Source: Hormiphora californensis
Lineage: Eukaryota > Ctenophora > Tentaculata > Cydippida > Pleurobrachiidae
Assembly: GCA_020137815.1 (NCBI GenBank)
Contig: CM035355.1
Span: 4,450,520 to 4,514,519, forward strand
Length of the DNA stretch: 64,000 bases
Direction of reading: 5' to 3'
In this document: positions 25,720-37,516 of the stretch, one piece after another
Layout: each line of letters begins with the position of its first letter
How positions within the stretch are numbered: position 1 is the first letter of the stretch
The notes under the pieces: model-generated
Told to the model about the DNA's origin: nothing
The model's input: only the letters and a program-made list of their open reading frames with translations
The model's database searches: none
Translations under genes and position numbers: made by a program

Positions 25720-28700
25720 TCAATTTCCTATGTAGGGGTCACGGTAAATCGGGATCCGGTATAATATCGTGGTCTGACTAACCGTTTTGTCACGAGTAGC
25801 CGAGTATAGTTCGGGCAGTTCCTCATCCCATCGACTGCCAATGTGAAATCCAATTTGCTGACGTTTCACAGCGTTATCTCTCTCCACTAGATCAGCCCAA
25901 CGAACCTAAATCAAGGGGATTGTTATCATGGTTGCCATGGTTATCATGGTTATTATTTGGAAAGAGATTTATCTTTCAAAGTTTTGGTAGTTGAGATCCT
26001 GTAAAGTGCTCGATCCGACCTCCGGGGTTGAGAGCCAAAGAGAGATATCTCAATACATCTCAATTACATAACAAATGATCACGGTACAACTAGACCCCGA
26101 TTACAACTCACATGTTTTTTGCCATCATTCTTCAGGGTACTTCCGTTTCTCCATCACCTTGATCTGCTCCATGATATCGGGACTGGGGCTTCTGTCGTGG
26201 TCCTTCTTATTCCAGTTCTTACTGACACCGTCCAACTGGTCTGAGAAGGGGAGGAGGACAGGGGGTTAGTAATGGTCTGAGAGAGAGGAGAGCAGGGGGT
26301 TAGTAATGGTCATAGAGAGGAGAGCAGGGGGGCTAGTGATGGTCTGAGAGGGAGAGAGCAGGGGTTAGTGATGGTCTGAGAGGGAGAGAGAGCAGGGGCT
26401 TAGTGATGGTCAGAGAGAGGAGAGCAGGGGGTTAGTGATGAAGAGGAGAGCAGGGGGTTAGTAATGGTCAGAGAGAGGAGAGCAGGGGGTTAGTAATGGT
26501 CAGAGAGAGGAGAGGAGGAGGTTAGTGATGGTCAGAGAGAGGAGAGCAGGGGGTTAGTGATGGTCTGAGAGAGAGAGAGAGCAGGGGGGGTTAGTGATGG
26601 AGAGGAGAGAGAGCAGGGGGTTAGTGATGGTCTGAGAGAGAAGAGGAGGGAGTTAGTGATGGTCTGAGAGAGAGGAGAGGAGAACAGGGTGTTGGAAGGG
26701 CATACTAGCTGCACTAGGGCCAGGAGGTACTGTTTATGGGAGATACATGTTAGACGTTAGTGAACCCACAAAACAGTCGGGAAATTCTTGCTAATTCTGT
26801 TGATTTGTCACTGCCAGCCTAAAAACTCAGAGAGTTACATGATATATCCCCTCTCACTTACTGAGGGACTGTTCATCTTGCTCGTGTGCCTCCCATTTCG
26901 ATTTGCTGGCAGCAGTAGTAGACAGGTCAGGGTCAGGATCAGGTGTAGATGATGTGGTCTGGAGAGTGTATACAAATGTACACATGTTGTACAATGTACA
27001 CAAATGTACTCGTCATGTTGTACAGTGTATACCGAGTGTATTGTGTATATCCACCGTTTATTATACACCACGATCGTGGAAGTGTTATTATTGTGGGCGA
27101 CATAGCACGAACATATATACAAAACACAGCAGCCGGAAACCTTAATACAACCCAAAAACCTTCCTTCTTGTTCTAGATCATTCCCGGTTGTATAACACAA
27201 GTTACTAAGTTTATGATCAATTAAACTATGATCAATTAAATCAATGATTTATTTATTCCACCCACTCTACTTACAGCACTACTTGTCTCTATAGGAGACG
27301 CCGTCCATGTCATTGTCATCACTTCCCTCATCCATCTCTACCTGCAATGTCATGGTAATATTCGTGCATTGTTGAGTACAGTCGGACCCATCTAGGCCGC
27401 TCTATGGGGGAAGCTCATCCTCCCGGTAAATCGGGGTTCCGGTAAATCGGGGTCCGACTGTAATATGGGGTGAGAGAGGTTATCCACCCCCTAATAGTCA
27501 GGGTCAATAATTGTAGTTGGACAAGAGGCCTCTGGGCTAGGCCGGTAGTACATACGAGGAGCGAATCATCAATCAACCATGTTAGTAAATAATTGCCCAA
27601 GAAATGAAGGACCTACCTCTTCGATCTCTGTTCCCTGTAGTACGCCCCTTAGATCGAGTCTGATGTTGTGATCAGGAATAGGTTCCCACTCCTTATGGAT
27701 CTGTTGGAACATTGGAGTCAACGTTGGGTCATCAAATATAACCATCGTAACCATGGTGACCAATGGTAACTAACACAGGTGTACCGTTCTTCCCGTTTTT
27801 TGCAACAAGATAGTACCTGTGCAATATCCTCTAAACCTCGTTTATGAGCGCTGTTAGCAGCACAACTGTCCGGGAAGCTCTTGATCTCCGCTATGTACAC
27901 CTGGAACCCCTTACACTTGGCAGCGCTCCAAAACTCAGAGAAATGGACCACTTTAGAGTTTACCGAATCTGTGGAAAAGGGTGTGTTAATTTTGTTATTT
28001 GTGCAGCTCCCACTTCCGACCCTCGGCTGCTTCTTGATCCAGCATGATCAGATCGGATTTACAACCAGCTTATTGTATTGGAACGGGATTGGAACAGCTA
28101 AGCTCGGAAATATATATATATATATATGATTGGTTACCCCTATCATTGCTTTCACGGAGGGGTAATTTCATTACCAAAATATAAGAGGGTAAAGCTTACC
28201 AATGATGATAAATTTGAACCATCCCTCGTTCAAGTTCTTTTGGAATGCTTTCAGCATGCTGCCTCTATAACTCTCCTCCATTTCCTCTTCGTACTCGTAC
28301 TCGTTCTCCTAAATAGTGGTGAGATGGTGTAGTACTGTTTTCACTTAGATCAGGATGGGAGACTTTGTAGACAGCGGAGTAACTGCAGAGTTGATATCAT
28401 AATATAACAACTAACATCATTTAGAAAGTAGTCATCTAAAGAGAGGATTCTTGGTGCACTTCCCCCATTCTCCACCTCCAAATCTTTCAGTTTCTTGGCG
28501 AGAGGGCTCTTTCCTGAGCCAGGGAGACCACGGAGAATAATCACAATCTAAGGGAAGGGGGTATATTGCGTAGATGATAGATTATACTCATTACTTGGTG
28601 ACAAGTCCCAGCTTTCACAATTATAAACAGGGTGTCGTAATAACTGCTATCCCCCTTTACTATCAGTACACTGTGCAATGTGGCATGTGCAATGTGCATA

Positions 28701-29364
28701 CCTTATCGGGTCGTTTCCCTCGACCGGGTGGGAAGAGTAAATCCTCGGCAGGGACAGGGGGAGCCTTTGGTTTGGCAGGTCGGGCCCTGGGTCTCACTTG
28801 GGGCGGGCCAGGGGGAGGTCTGATGCTGGATGCAGGGGGTGGTGGAGGTCTGCTGGGAGAGGGATACCGGGGTGTTGCTGAAGGAGGGGGAGGGGGCCGT
28901 GCTACAGTCCTAATGTTCTGAGGAGGAGGGGGAGGCCGGGTAACTATCTTTCTCCCATCTTGTTGAGTGTCTCTCCGAGCAGGTGAGTCAGATCTCTCTA
29001 ACGATCTCTCTGTTCTCCGATTATCTGATGATTTACTGTCGGACCCGCGGTGCTCACGGTCTCTGGATGACGGTCTATCACTCCTATCCCCTGATCTCCT
29101 GTCATCACGATCTCTACCCGTCGGATCGGTGGGAATCTGATCTCCTATTTTCATCACGCGATCTCCCATCAGTCCTCCTCTCCCCTCTCTCCCGATAATG
29201 TTTCGGTTCCCTGCTACCCCTCTCCTCTTGTCTCTCACTATCACTGCGTGGCCTATCATCTCCATCTTCCTTGTTTAGCAATGATGCAGTGAGCGCCTCA
29301 CTAATCTGTGCAGTGAACCGCTCTACAGTTCCTTCCACTAACGTCTGTAATACTTCATCGGCTA
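25720..29364 (-). CDS. YLPM1: YLPM1-like, C-terminal kinase-like part
   Basis: Exons with GT-AG borders: 28,702-29,364; 28,416-28,547; 28,200-28,308; 27,817-27,968; 27,617-27,700; 27,275-27,341; 26,862-26,958; 26,112-26,240; and 25,720-25,905 (stop at 25,720 if no further intron). Order of content: helical start, Arg/Asp/Ser-rich stretch, proline runs, EDLLFPPGRGKRPDK, P-loop GLPGSGKS, ILSLDDYF, EYEYEEEMEESYRGSM, HFSEFWSAAKCKGFQVYIAE, IRLDLRGVLQ, KSKWE, VRWADL. This order matches YLPM1 (ZAP3), a nuclear RNA/PP1-associated protein with a polynucleotide-kinase-like P-loop domain. Single-base frameshifts are needed near 29,115 (GGG run), 27,293 and 26,125; removing one base at 29,115 restores phase exactly. 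No ATG was assigned upstream of 29,364, so it may continue from the next feature. Confidence 0.8.
26253..26700. repeat. Purine-rich minisatellite in YLPM1 intron
   Basis: About 12-13 imperfect units of 30-40 bp around GAGCAGGGGGTTAGTGATGG, with variable GA tracts. Confidence 0.9.
27379..27460. mobile_element. 82-bp pogo/Tigger-like mini-MITE
   Basis: Inverted termini CAGTCGGACCC...GGGTCCGACTG, flanked by TA on both sides (27,377-27,378 and 27,461-27,462). YLPM1 intron. Related copies lie at 22,636 and 41,550, with a fragment near 25,735. Confidence 0.75.
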
Positions 29365-29714
29365 CTGTAACACAGGTGTTTTTGCGTTAGTTATTGGGCG
29401 ATATATTTATCGGGGCTTACTTTGCGAATCAATTTAAATGAAATTGGTTTTGGATAAAAAATAGGGCAATTCCTTTTTGGAAATTTGTTAAAGAATTTCA
29501 GCGCAATATTTGTGTCTCGAGATATATATCAGAATTGTTCGTGCCACCCTTTCTAGATCTCACGCCACGTGTATATCACTCCTATTACCATTCTTGACCA
29601 CGTGTAATTCATATAACATATATCAGTATAAAACTCTGTGATAGTGCTGCCTAGTACACTGTCAAACAACACACAATAAATAGATCCTGTCCCAGAAGCT
29701 AGAACTCTCTCAAT

Positions 29715-32700
29715 TCAGTACCCTCCGCGATTGCTGTAGGCAGGTCTCGATGATCGGTAGGCCGGTTTGGCGCCTAAAAATGCCGGCCGAGAACCAGACT
29801 GTGGCGCCTCTTCTACCACAGGGGCGGAAGGTTGTGGTGAACCTGAAACATTTGGAAATTTAATAAATATTTCGATTGTGGAATATTACAGGAGTGAAAA
29901 CTGAAAGTAGTTCCCAAACAGAGTAGGATATATATACTGATTGTGTATTTGATTGAAGGAATGAAAGCTCAGTACCTTGTTTTCCTGCAACTAAATCAGC
30001 AGGAGGTTTAATGACACGCCTCTTGGGTGGGGCTAGGTCAGCGGGTGGTACTATGACCCGTTTCGTAGGTACCGATCCAGCAGTACCAGTAGGTGCAGTA
30101 GGTTGAGGAGGTACCTCCTCCTGTTGTTTGACCAGATCAGCAGGTATTGCAATTTGGCGGCGAGCAACTGTCAGTTGCTTTTGTTCTGAAAGAGAGGGAG
30201 GATGTTGGCATCACGCTCATGAGCCCTTTCCAGCGCGCGGCAGTGTGGGAATAAAGAGGCGGCGCACGCGCGATAGAAATGCGCGAATCCCCTGACACTC
30301 ATTACAAATCGTGCACCGCGCCCTACGTCAATGTAGAACCCCTTACATCCCCCACCATCTCGGTTCAGTGTGCCAATCCCCCTGTCTTACAACTTATACT
30401 CAGTAAACCAGTACAAATCCCCCATACAAACCTTTTGCATCAACTGTCGTCCATTCACCGTACGCAGGCGCCTCGTATGTTTTTGAGGGTCTCTTGGGCC
30501 AATAGTCAGGATTCACGTGCCGGCCTTCGGGCTACAGCGAAAAAAGGGAGGGGAGATAGAAAGTGGACCAAAATTATTTGGAGGGGAAATGTATTTGAAA
30601 GTTTCACAGAATGGCTCTAAACTCACATATCGACACCCATATTTCTGAAACTCAGACACCATTTCAGCGAGATCTGGGTCGCTACTACCAAAGCTTACTG
30701 GCAAACCCATACTGTGCAATTCACGTAGTGATATTTCTTCAACCGGTTTTTCTGAGGAAGGGGAGGAGAAAAGGGAGAGGGAAGGAGGGAAGGGAGGGAG
30801 AGGGGAGGGAGAGGGAATAATTCAGATTACCTAAGCAGATTAGTTTTCATTTCTATGTGTTTATTGGTCTACCGAACCCTCACAGAGCGCTTTATGAAAT
30901 AAAATGTATGTCACACAATGTGCACACTCATTGGTCGGCGCAGGGACAATTCAAATAGATCTCCGAGTCTTAAATTTTAATTTTCAGTCGCCAAATTTTT
31001 AGGAATTGCCCTATTTTTTGCGTACATTTTGTCCCTAAAGATATCCCAAACCAATATCATATCATAACGACCTGATAATTCGTCTAAAGCGGGTCTAAAA
31101 TGTGTCTATCAGCTTGATAAAGGCTGCTGTGTGTCTAAAACGTGTCAACCAAATGTAGATCTAACTTATCAGCTGTGTGTAATGTACCTAAAATGTGTCT
31201 AAAATGTGTCTAAAATGTGTCTAAAATGTGTCTAAAATATGTCTAAAATGTGTCTAAAATGAGTCAAAAATGTGTCTGGACAGTGGACACCCAACAACAT
31301 ACCTAAAGATGTATCCACAGCTGGTTCCTCCTCCTTCTGTTCCTGTTGTCCCCACTGTTCCTGTTGTTCGTAATGTCCCTTCTTCCCGTATTGTTCCTGT
31401 CCATACTGTTGCTGCCCGTACTGTTCCTCCTCATAATACTCCTCCTCAGCCCACTGTTCCTGATGTTGCTGCCCCCCTCCCCACCCACTGGGTAACTGCC
31501 TGGATGGGGGAGCTGCCCTCCTATAAACCACACCTCTAGTTGGGGGTGGTGCCCGGGGGCGAGGTGCGGGGTACCCTCTGGGGGCATAGTGTCTTGGTGC
31601 ACCTCTAGTAGGAGGGGGAGGATATCCACCTCGCGATCTTCTGGCTACTACTGGAGGGGGATGATGGTACTCTTCCTCAGCATACTTCATCCACATACTC
31701 TTCCTCATACACTTCCTCCTCTTCATAATGTTGTCCGTAGTACACCTTCAGCAGCAGGGGGTGGTGCACGGTACCTTGTACGCAGTACCACGCGGTGAGG
31801 CATATCTAGTTGGTGGGGCAGGCCCCCTGGGTCTCACTGTACCTCGGGGTGGGGGTGTACCATATCTTGGAGGTAGGTGCTGGGTGCCGGGTGGGTCGGG
31901 TACTACCTCGAGGTACCATGCCTCGCGGTACAGCTCGGGCACGTGGCGGTGGGGTACCACGGGTGGGTGGTAGGTGGGTAGTAGTGCTCCTGGGGCCTGC
32001 TTCGGGCGGGTACTGGTACTGACCATACTGATCGTACTGTTCCTCTGGGTGATGGGCTGCTGCGGGGTGATGGGCTGCTGATGGGTGATGGGCTGCTGCT
32101 GTCTCGTACTGGTGTTCATCATATTGAGACGGCGCTGTCTTTTCGTACTGAGACGCTGCTGTCTTCTCGTATTGATGTAGTGCTGGTGGGTGCTGGGTGT
32201 CGTATTGATGCTGAGGGACCGGTGGTGTCTGCTGCTTTTCATAGTGCTGCTGATCATACAACTCGTGCTGTGATTTTGGATCGTAGGAGTGTTGTTGTTG
32301 CTGTTTTGCATCGTAGGAGTGTTGCTGTTGCTGTTTTGGATCGTAGGAGTGTTGCTGTTGCTGTTTTGGATCGTAGGAGTGTTGCTGCGGGGCTCGTTGT
32401 TGGTCGTGTTGCCCTGGGTACTGATGCAGCTGTTTCTGATCTTGTTGCCCCGGGTATTGCTGGTGTTGTTTTGGATCTTGTTGCCCTGGATACTGATGCT
32501 GCTGCTGATGCTGTTTATCCGAATTGTATGACTGGTGTTGTGGCTGATATTGGCTTTGCTGTTGCGTTGGCAACTGTTGCTGTTGCTGAGTTGACAACTG
32601 TTGCTGTGGCGACATGTATTGTTGTTGAGGAGATTGGTAGTGTTGCTGTTGCCACGGTGATGGAGCTCTTTCCAAGTGAGCTTTCTGAAACATAATGACA

Positions 32701-33284
32701 GAGGTAAAAACAGGAATAGCCTAACTGGCAGTGAAATATATCACCTAATCAGTACTGTAATTTAATTAAGTTATTATCTGATAAACTGATTAAATATCAC
32801 TTTATCTCACCTTTGTATCTTTCTGGGGTGAACCCTCAGGAGGAGGCGGTTTCCTTTTTTCACCGTGTTGTGGAGCTTTTGGCGCAGACCCACCTAAAAT
32901 AGACAGTTATTGAAACGATAAAATGAGTAGTACATACATGACAGCAGGAAATATGTTAATGTTGTACTACAGACTACTATACTACAACCTAAAAAGGCTC
33001 TCACAGTAATAATAGAAGTGTGCAATACACATTCAGTGATAATCACTGTTTTTAGTAAATAGAACATTACCTGCTGATGAAGGTGGTGGAGGGGGAGGTG
33101 GTGGAGGAGGGGGCGGACTGCCAGGGGGTGGAGTTGGGGTAGGTGGGGCCACACTGGGAGGAGGCGGATCCTTGGGCAGGGGTGGCTGTGATGGAGGTGG
33201 TGTGCTTGCCAGCGCTTCCTTGTAAACTCCATGTACTGCTTCAAGTAGTTCTCTCCCATTTGCATTCCTGGAGAGAGGGAAGGA

Positions 33285-33374
<90 letters not shown>

Positions 33375-33387
33375 GTGAGAGAGAGAT

Positions 33388-33440
<53 letters not shown>

Positions 33441-33473
33441 GAGAGGGAGTGAGGGAGTGAGAGAGAGATAGAA

Positions 33474-33504
<31 letters not shown>

Positions 33505-34767
33505 CAGATTTAACTTTTAAGATAGAGGTCACAAAGCAAGAGAGAATGTAGCGAGATACCTACCCTGTGCGACTACGGATGGAGGGTTGGCCGATGTAGT
33601 GGGAGGTTTAGGACCAGTTGGAGTTGGAGGTAGTGGCGGTTGGGTAACACCACCACCACCTGGCAGGGGTGGCGGTGCTCCGCTGGGAAGGGGAGGTGGT
33701 CCAGAGGGTGGGGGCGGGCCACTTGGAGGGAAAGATGGCGGAGCTGGGCTACCAGGGTATGAGTGGTTACCAGTTGGACCACCTGAGTATGAATTGGGTC
33801 CACTGGGTCCAGTTGGGCCACCTGGGTAAGAATTGGGTCCACTAGGTGGGGTTGGACCACTGGGGTAAGAATTGGGTCCACTGGGTGGGGTTGGACCACC
33901 TGGATACGAATTGGGTCCACTGGGTGGGGTTGGGTACGAGTTACTAGGAGGGGTTGGGCCACTGGGGAATGACGATTGTTGGTCACCAGGACCAGCCATA
34001 AGCGACATCGGCTGCCGGCCTGCCCCTACTCTGTTGTTAGCTGGCATGTTGTTTCTTCCATGTTGGTTACCATAGTTACCTCGGTTACCACCAAACTGGT
34101 TACCTTGGTTACCCATGTTGCTTTGATTCGCACCAGCCATTTGCGGCGGCTGATTGCTTTGGTTACCTTGGTTACCACCTCTAGACGGATAGGAGACAAG
34201 ACCCTGCTGGTTACCTTGGTTACCACCGACCTGGCTTTGGTTACCTTGGTTACCAACGGCCTGATTTTGGTTAGCACCAAAGTTATTGCCTTGACTACCC
34301 TGATTTCCAGCGAACTGTTTTTGGTTACCATCAAATCGATTTTGGTTACCTTGGTTACCACCGAACTGATTGTTGTTACCCTGGTTACCTCCAAATTGTT
34401 TCTGGCTACCAAAATTCCCCTGTTGGTTGTTACCATGGTAACCACCTTTCTGCTGGTTCCCAAACTGGTTACCGCCACCTCGCTGAGTGTTGTTACCACC
34501 ACGCTGGTTATTGTTATTGAACCCGCCGCGTTGGCTGTTATTATTATTAAAACCCCAGGAATTATTCCCTCCTCCTCCTCCTCCTCCCCATGATTGCCGG
34601 GGATTGTTATTATTGTTACCTCCTCGACCACCAGGAGGACCGCCCCTATTCTGCTGTCCCCCTCCACCACCACCCCGGTTCTGTTGCCCCCCACCAGGAC
34701 CGCCCCTGTTCTGTTGTCCCCCACCGCTGCCCCACGAGGAGGTGTTGGGAGGTCGGTTAAAGCTCAT
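29715..34767 (-). CDS. YLPM1-like, N-terminal low-complexity part
   Basis: Exons: 33,564-34,767 (start MSFNRPPN); 33,071-33,266; 32,811-32,893; 31,303-32,684; 30,627-30,751; 29,976-30,185; and 29,715-29,842 (stop, ...AYSNRGGY). Content in order: Gly/Asn/Gln-rich repeats of GNQGNQ type, Pro/Gly repeats (SYPGGPTPPSGPN), long proline runs, a Gln/His/Tyr-rich prion-like stretch (repeats of QHSYDPKQQQ), RG/Pro-rich segments, GLPVSFGSSDPDLAEMVSEF, and a Lys/Pro-rich tail. At least two frameshifts are needed around 31,690-31,830. Composition suits an RNA-granule protein. Vertebrate YLPM1 also has a Pro/Gln-rich N-terminus, so this and the next gene downstream may be one locus with alternative ends. 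The in-frame stop at 29,715 and incompatible phase argue for separate transcripts. Identity is uncertain. Confidence 0.55.
31190..31270. repeat. 11-bp tandem repeat
   Basis: About seven copies of TGTCTAAAATG in the intron just upstream (lower coordinates) of exon 31,303-32,684, with looser copies back to 31,100. Confidence 0.9.
33290..33505. repeat. (AG)n microsatellite at splice acceptor
   Basis: On the sense (minus) strand a CT-rich microsatellite of about 215 bp that ends a few bases before TCTCCAG, the acceptor of the exon at 33,071-33,266. Confidence 0.9.
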
Positions 34768-35288
34768 TCAGATCGACATTCTGGGTTCCTAGGTAAGGAA
34801 TAACACTGGTTATATATCCAGGGTGGGGCAGAGAACACACACATTAATTTAACACGTTTTAAAAATAAAAGTATTTATATTCATTTAGAATTTTGATCAC
34901 ATCATCATGTCACAACACATTAACCGATTCGGGGAGATTTTTTAACAAAACGAGGCTCATCTCATCATGTTCCGTTCATGAAACATATTTTCTCTTCCTC
35001 TCTCTCTCTACAGCACTCTTTACAGTAACCAATGAATTTCTTCCAATAATTTATGACGTGATCAACAAAAAAAGCGCTTCAAGTATTCATGGTAAAACCA
35101 CTCAGAAACCAACTTAAAAAGAGAGGAATCTTAGTGTGTCATTTGGGGCACATTACTTCAAATTACTTTTAAACCTCTCAGCTCACCAATGTCTTTTTCC
35201 AGTTCACCAATGTTACACCCGTGCTCGGTAGCACATAACTCGGAGGTTTACCTCTCAACCCCCTTTGATCCAACACACCAACATGATG
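34768..35288. promoter_or_regulatory. Intergenic spacer USP10 / YLPM1-like
   Basis: About 520 bp between the USP10 stop and the next start codon on the minus strand. It should contain the USP10 3' end and the promoter/5' UTR of the downstream gene. No TATA box is evident. A 3' splice-like CCTAG near 34,790 hints at a noncoding first exon. Confidence 0.3.
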
Positions 35289-37278
35289 TTAGTTGATCCT
35301 CTTATAAAACAGCAGGTACGCAGGATCTCCCTGGAACGTGTTTCAGAACAGCCTTGTCATACTGGGTCTGCACCTTCTCATCAGTCATGATAGATCCAGC
35401 TCATTAGAGACTGGTGGTAGGTCATGGCAGTATAGTGACCCCCCGCCGCGTGGGAAGCCATGATGTATACACCACCCCGAACAGCCGGTATTCCCGACCC
35501 CCACACGCCGCTGCTCCTGGGGATAACATCTCATTTTGTATCGTCATCTGTACCCCAAAGTTGATCTCTTTGTGGAGTTTCTGGCAGGACTTAGCGGCCT
35601 CATCGTAAATGAACCGTTTCAGGTGGAGGATAAGAACGGGCTGGTAGGGATTCCAGGGTCTCTCTTCGATAGCACTTCACTTCATTCAGAGTGATCTGTT
35701 CTCTGTGTGTGAAGTTTAGTAGGGCATCCTCGACTGTGGAAATTGATGGATTCTGGATATCCAGCTGGAGGGACAGGAAGGGTTGAAGGGTAGCTGACTC
35801 CTTGGCACCTGCTTTAGTTACAACTGATCGGGTGAGACCCCCAAACAGCTCGCTAACCGGGCTCGTCTCGTTGTTGGATGTGTTTCGTGTCACTTGGATT
35901 CGCTTCTTTTTCCCGATCTGCTGCCACTCTCCTCCGTCCTCCTCTTGTGGAGGATCCATGATCAGGGGCAGGGAAACAGTTTTCTTTGCACTCCTGATAG
36001 CAGAGACCATCTCATCGTGGAGATTAGACAGGATGATTCCCAGGAATTCCTCCGCATCTTCCTGTCGCCCATTCTCGTTGAAACTCGGGATTTTACTTCG
36101 CAACATCTCGTAGATGGAGGTCGGTTCAAAGGGTGAATCAAAGTTGGCGTAGATCCCTGACATTAGGCGGATAACTATCAAAGAACGACTTGACAGCACA
36201 GAGAACAGGAGACACGGTGTAGTTTGGGATTGAGTTGTCTGATGACAGTGATAGAGTGGGGAGACAAGGAGTGCCTGGAGGGGGGCATGTGCGAAACAGT
36301 TGGTTGATTTGTTGATAAGACCCCTGGGGATGAGGGGAACTGTCTCAGAGTGAGTTATGGTCATGAGCTGGAGCTGGGAGCCCTAACATCATCAGCTCGT
36401 GGTCTTTAGAGGACACTATTGGCCGGGTTTCTGAGAGGATCTGGGGTAGCTTGGCAACTTGGGGCACTGTCTCCTGGGTGGGCTGGGTTTGTGGCTGGGC
36501 GGTATCTTTGAAACATGGAGGTCCACGGGTGGTGGTTGTTTGACCAAACTGATGCTGAGGGGGCGGCTGGTTTTTTGGCAGTTATCCAGGGTTCCTGTTC
36601 CTGGGCCTGGCCTGTACTTGTCGGTGAGGTGAAGGAGAGTTGGTTATCCGACCAAGACATGTCAGGCTGGGTCGACCATGGAGCGGGTGCTGCGGCCGCA
36701 AAGTTATTTTCAGGTGCAGCGGCAGCAAAGTTATTGTCGGGTGGTTGTGCAAAATTAGACGATTTCACTGCCTCTTCAATCAGCCTGTGCATAACATCGT
36801 TAATATCAGCCTTCTCTGGTGTTGATAGAATGGGAATACCGGAATGATCAGCGGATAGATTGAGAGATGGGAAGATGGGGCTGGGAATGTGAGATACCTC
36901 TCCTATTACAGAGGAGGTTATCACAGGCAGTCGCACTTCTTCTTCCTCTTCCTTTGAATAATAATCCTGGCTCATAGTTGTTGTAGGGTCATCAGGGGAA
37001 ACGGCATCCACATCAACTGTTGCCCCATTCTCACCCTCAAACTCGAAATCGACGACATTCTTGAGGTCGTGAGATGAGGTAACAATTTGACTGACCTCCT
37101 CACAACTAAACGACCCAAATGAGAGGGGAGCTGCAGCCTCACTGTCCTGCTGTAGTACACTCTGTTTGATGATCGATTCAACCTCGCTCTGGGTGAAATC
37201 CCCGAAAAGGAGGTCGGGCACCACAGCGGTGGGGACTCCCCGATTGGTTGGCATGTTAGTGAATTGTAGGGTTGCCAT
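35289..37278 (-). CDS. USP10: Ubiquitin-specific protease 10
   Basis: A cysteine deubiquitinase that acts in stress-granule and ribosome quality control with G3BP. It appears as one exon, from MATLQFTN at 37,278 to TAA at 35,289. Seen in order: FGDF at residues 25-28, the G3BP-binding motif family members carry near their N-terminus, and a second FGSF at 54-57; a low-complexity Ala/Pro linker; RGLINKSTNCFAHAPLQAL with the likely catalytic Cys; FEPTSIYEML; GRQEDAEEFLGIIL; ESATLQPFLSLQLDIQ; VLILHLKRF; YRLFGVVY; AGGHYTA with the catalytic His; and AYLLFYKRIN at the end. Frameshifts occur between 36,405 and 36,364, around 36,160-36,275, at about 35,640, 35,445 (G run), 35,385 and 35,330. All conserved blocks remain, so assembly error is favoured. 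A decayed intronless copy is the alternative. Confidence 0.85.
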
Positions 37279-37516
37279 GGTTACATTCAGCCAGCCATCA
37301 TGAGAGATGTAGCTGATAGAATGGGATGTTGAAAAGTGTCGAGGGTGGTGTCACCTTGATTTCATAGCTAGAAGGAATGAGAATGTGTGTTAGTTTGATG
37401 GATAAACCAGCGAGGTAACAACACAAAATTGGTAAATTCGATATCATATCATAGGTCATATTAACTTGGTAAATTTACAAAAAACTGTACAAAATAACAA
37501 CTTAAAAACGGTATTT

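Noticed and set aside
33195-33215. GCGCTGGCAAGC match to the tagged-hairpin 5' end in a coding exon
   Set aside because: Lies within a continuous proline-rich reading frame, lacks the full stem and has no associated 3' hairpin, so it is probably coincidence.
32081-34803. Plus-strand ORFs of 100-205 aa opposite the low-complexity gene
   Set aside because: Antisense shadows of repetitive coding sequence; the minus frame has splice sites and a consistent composition.
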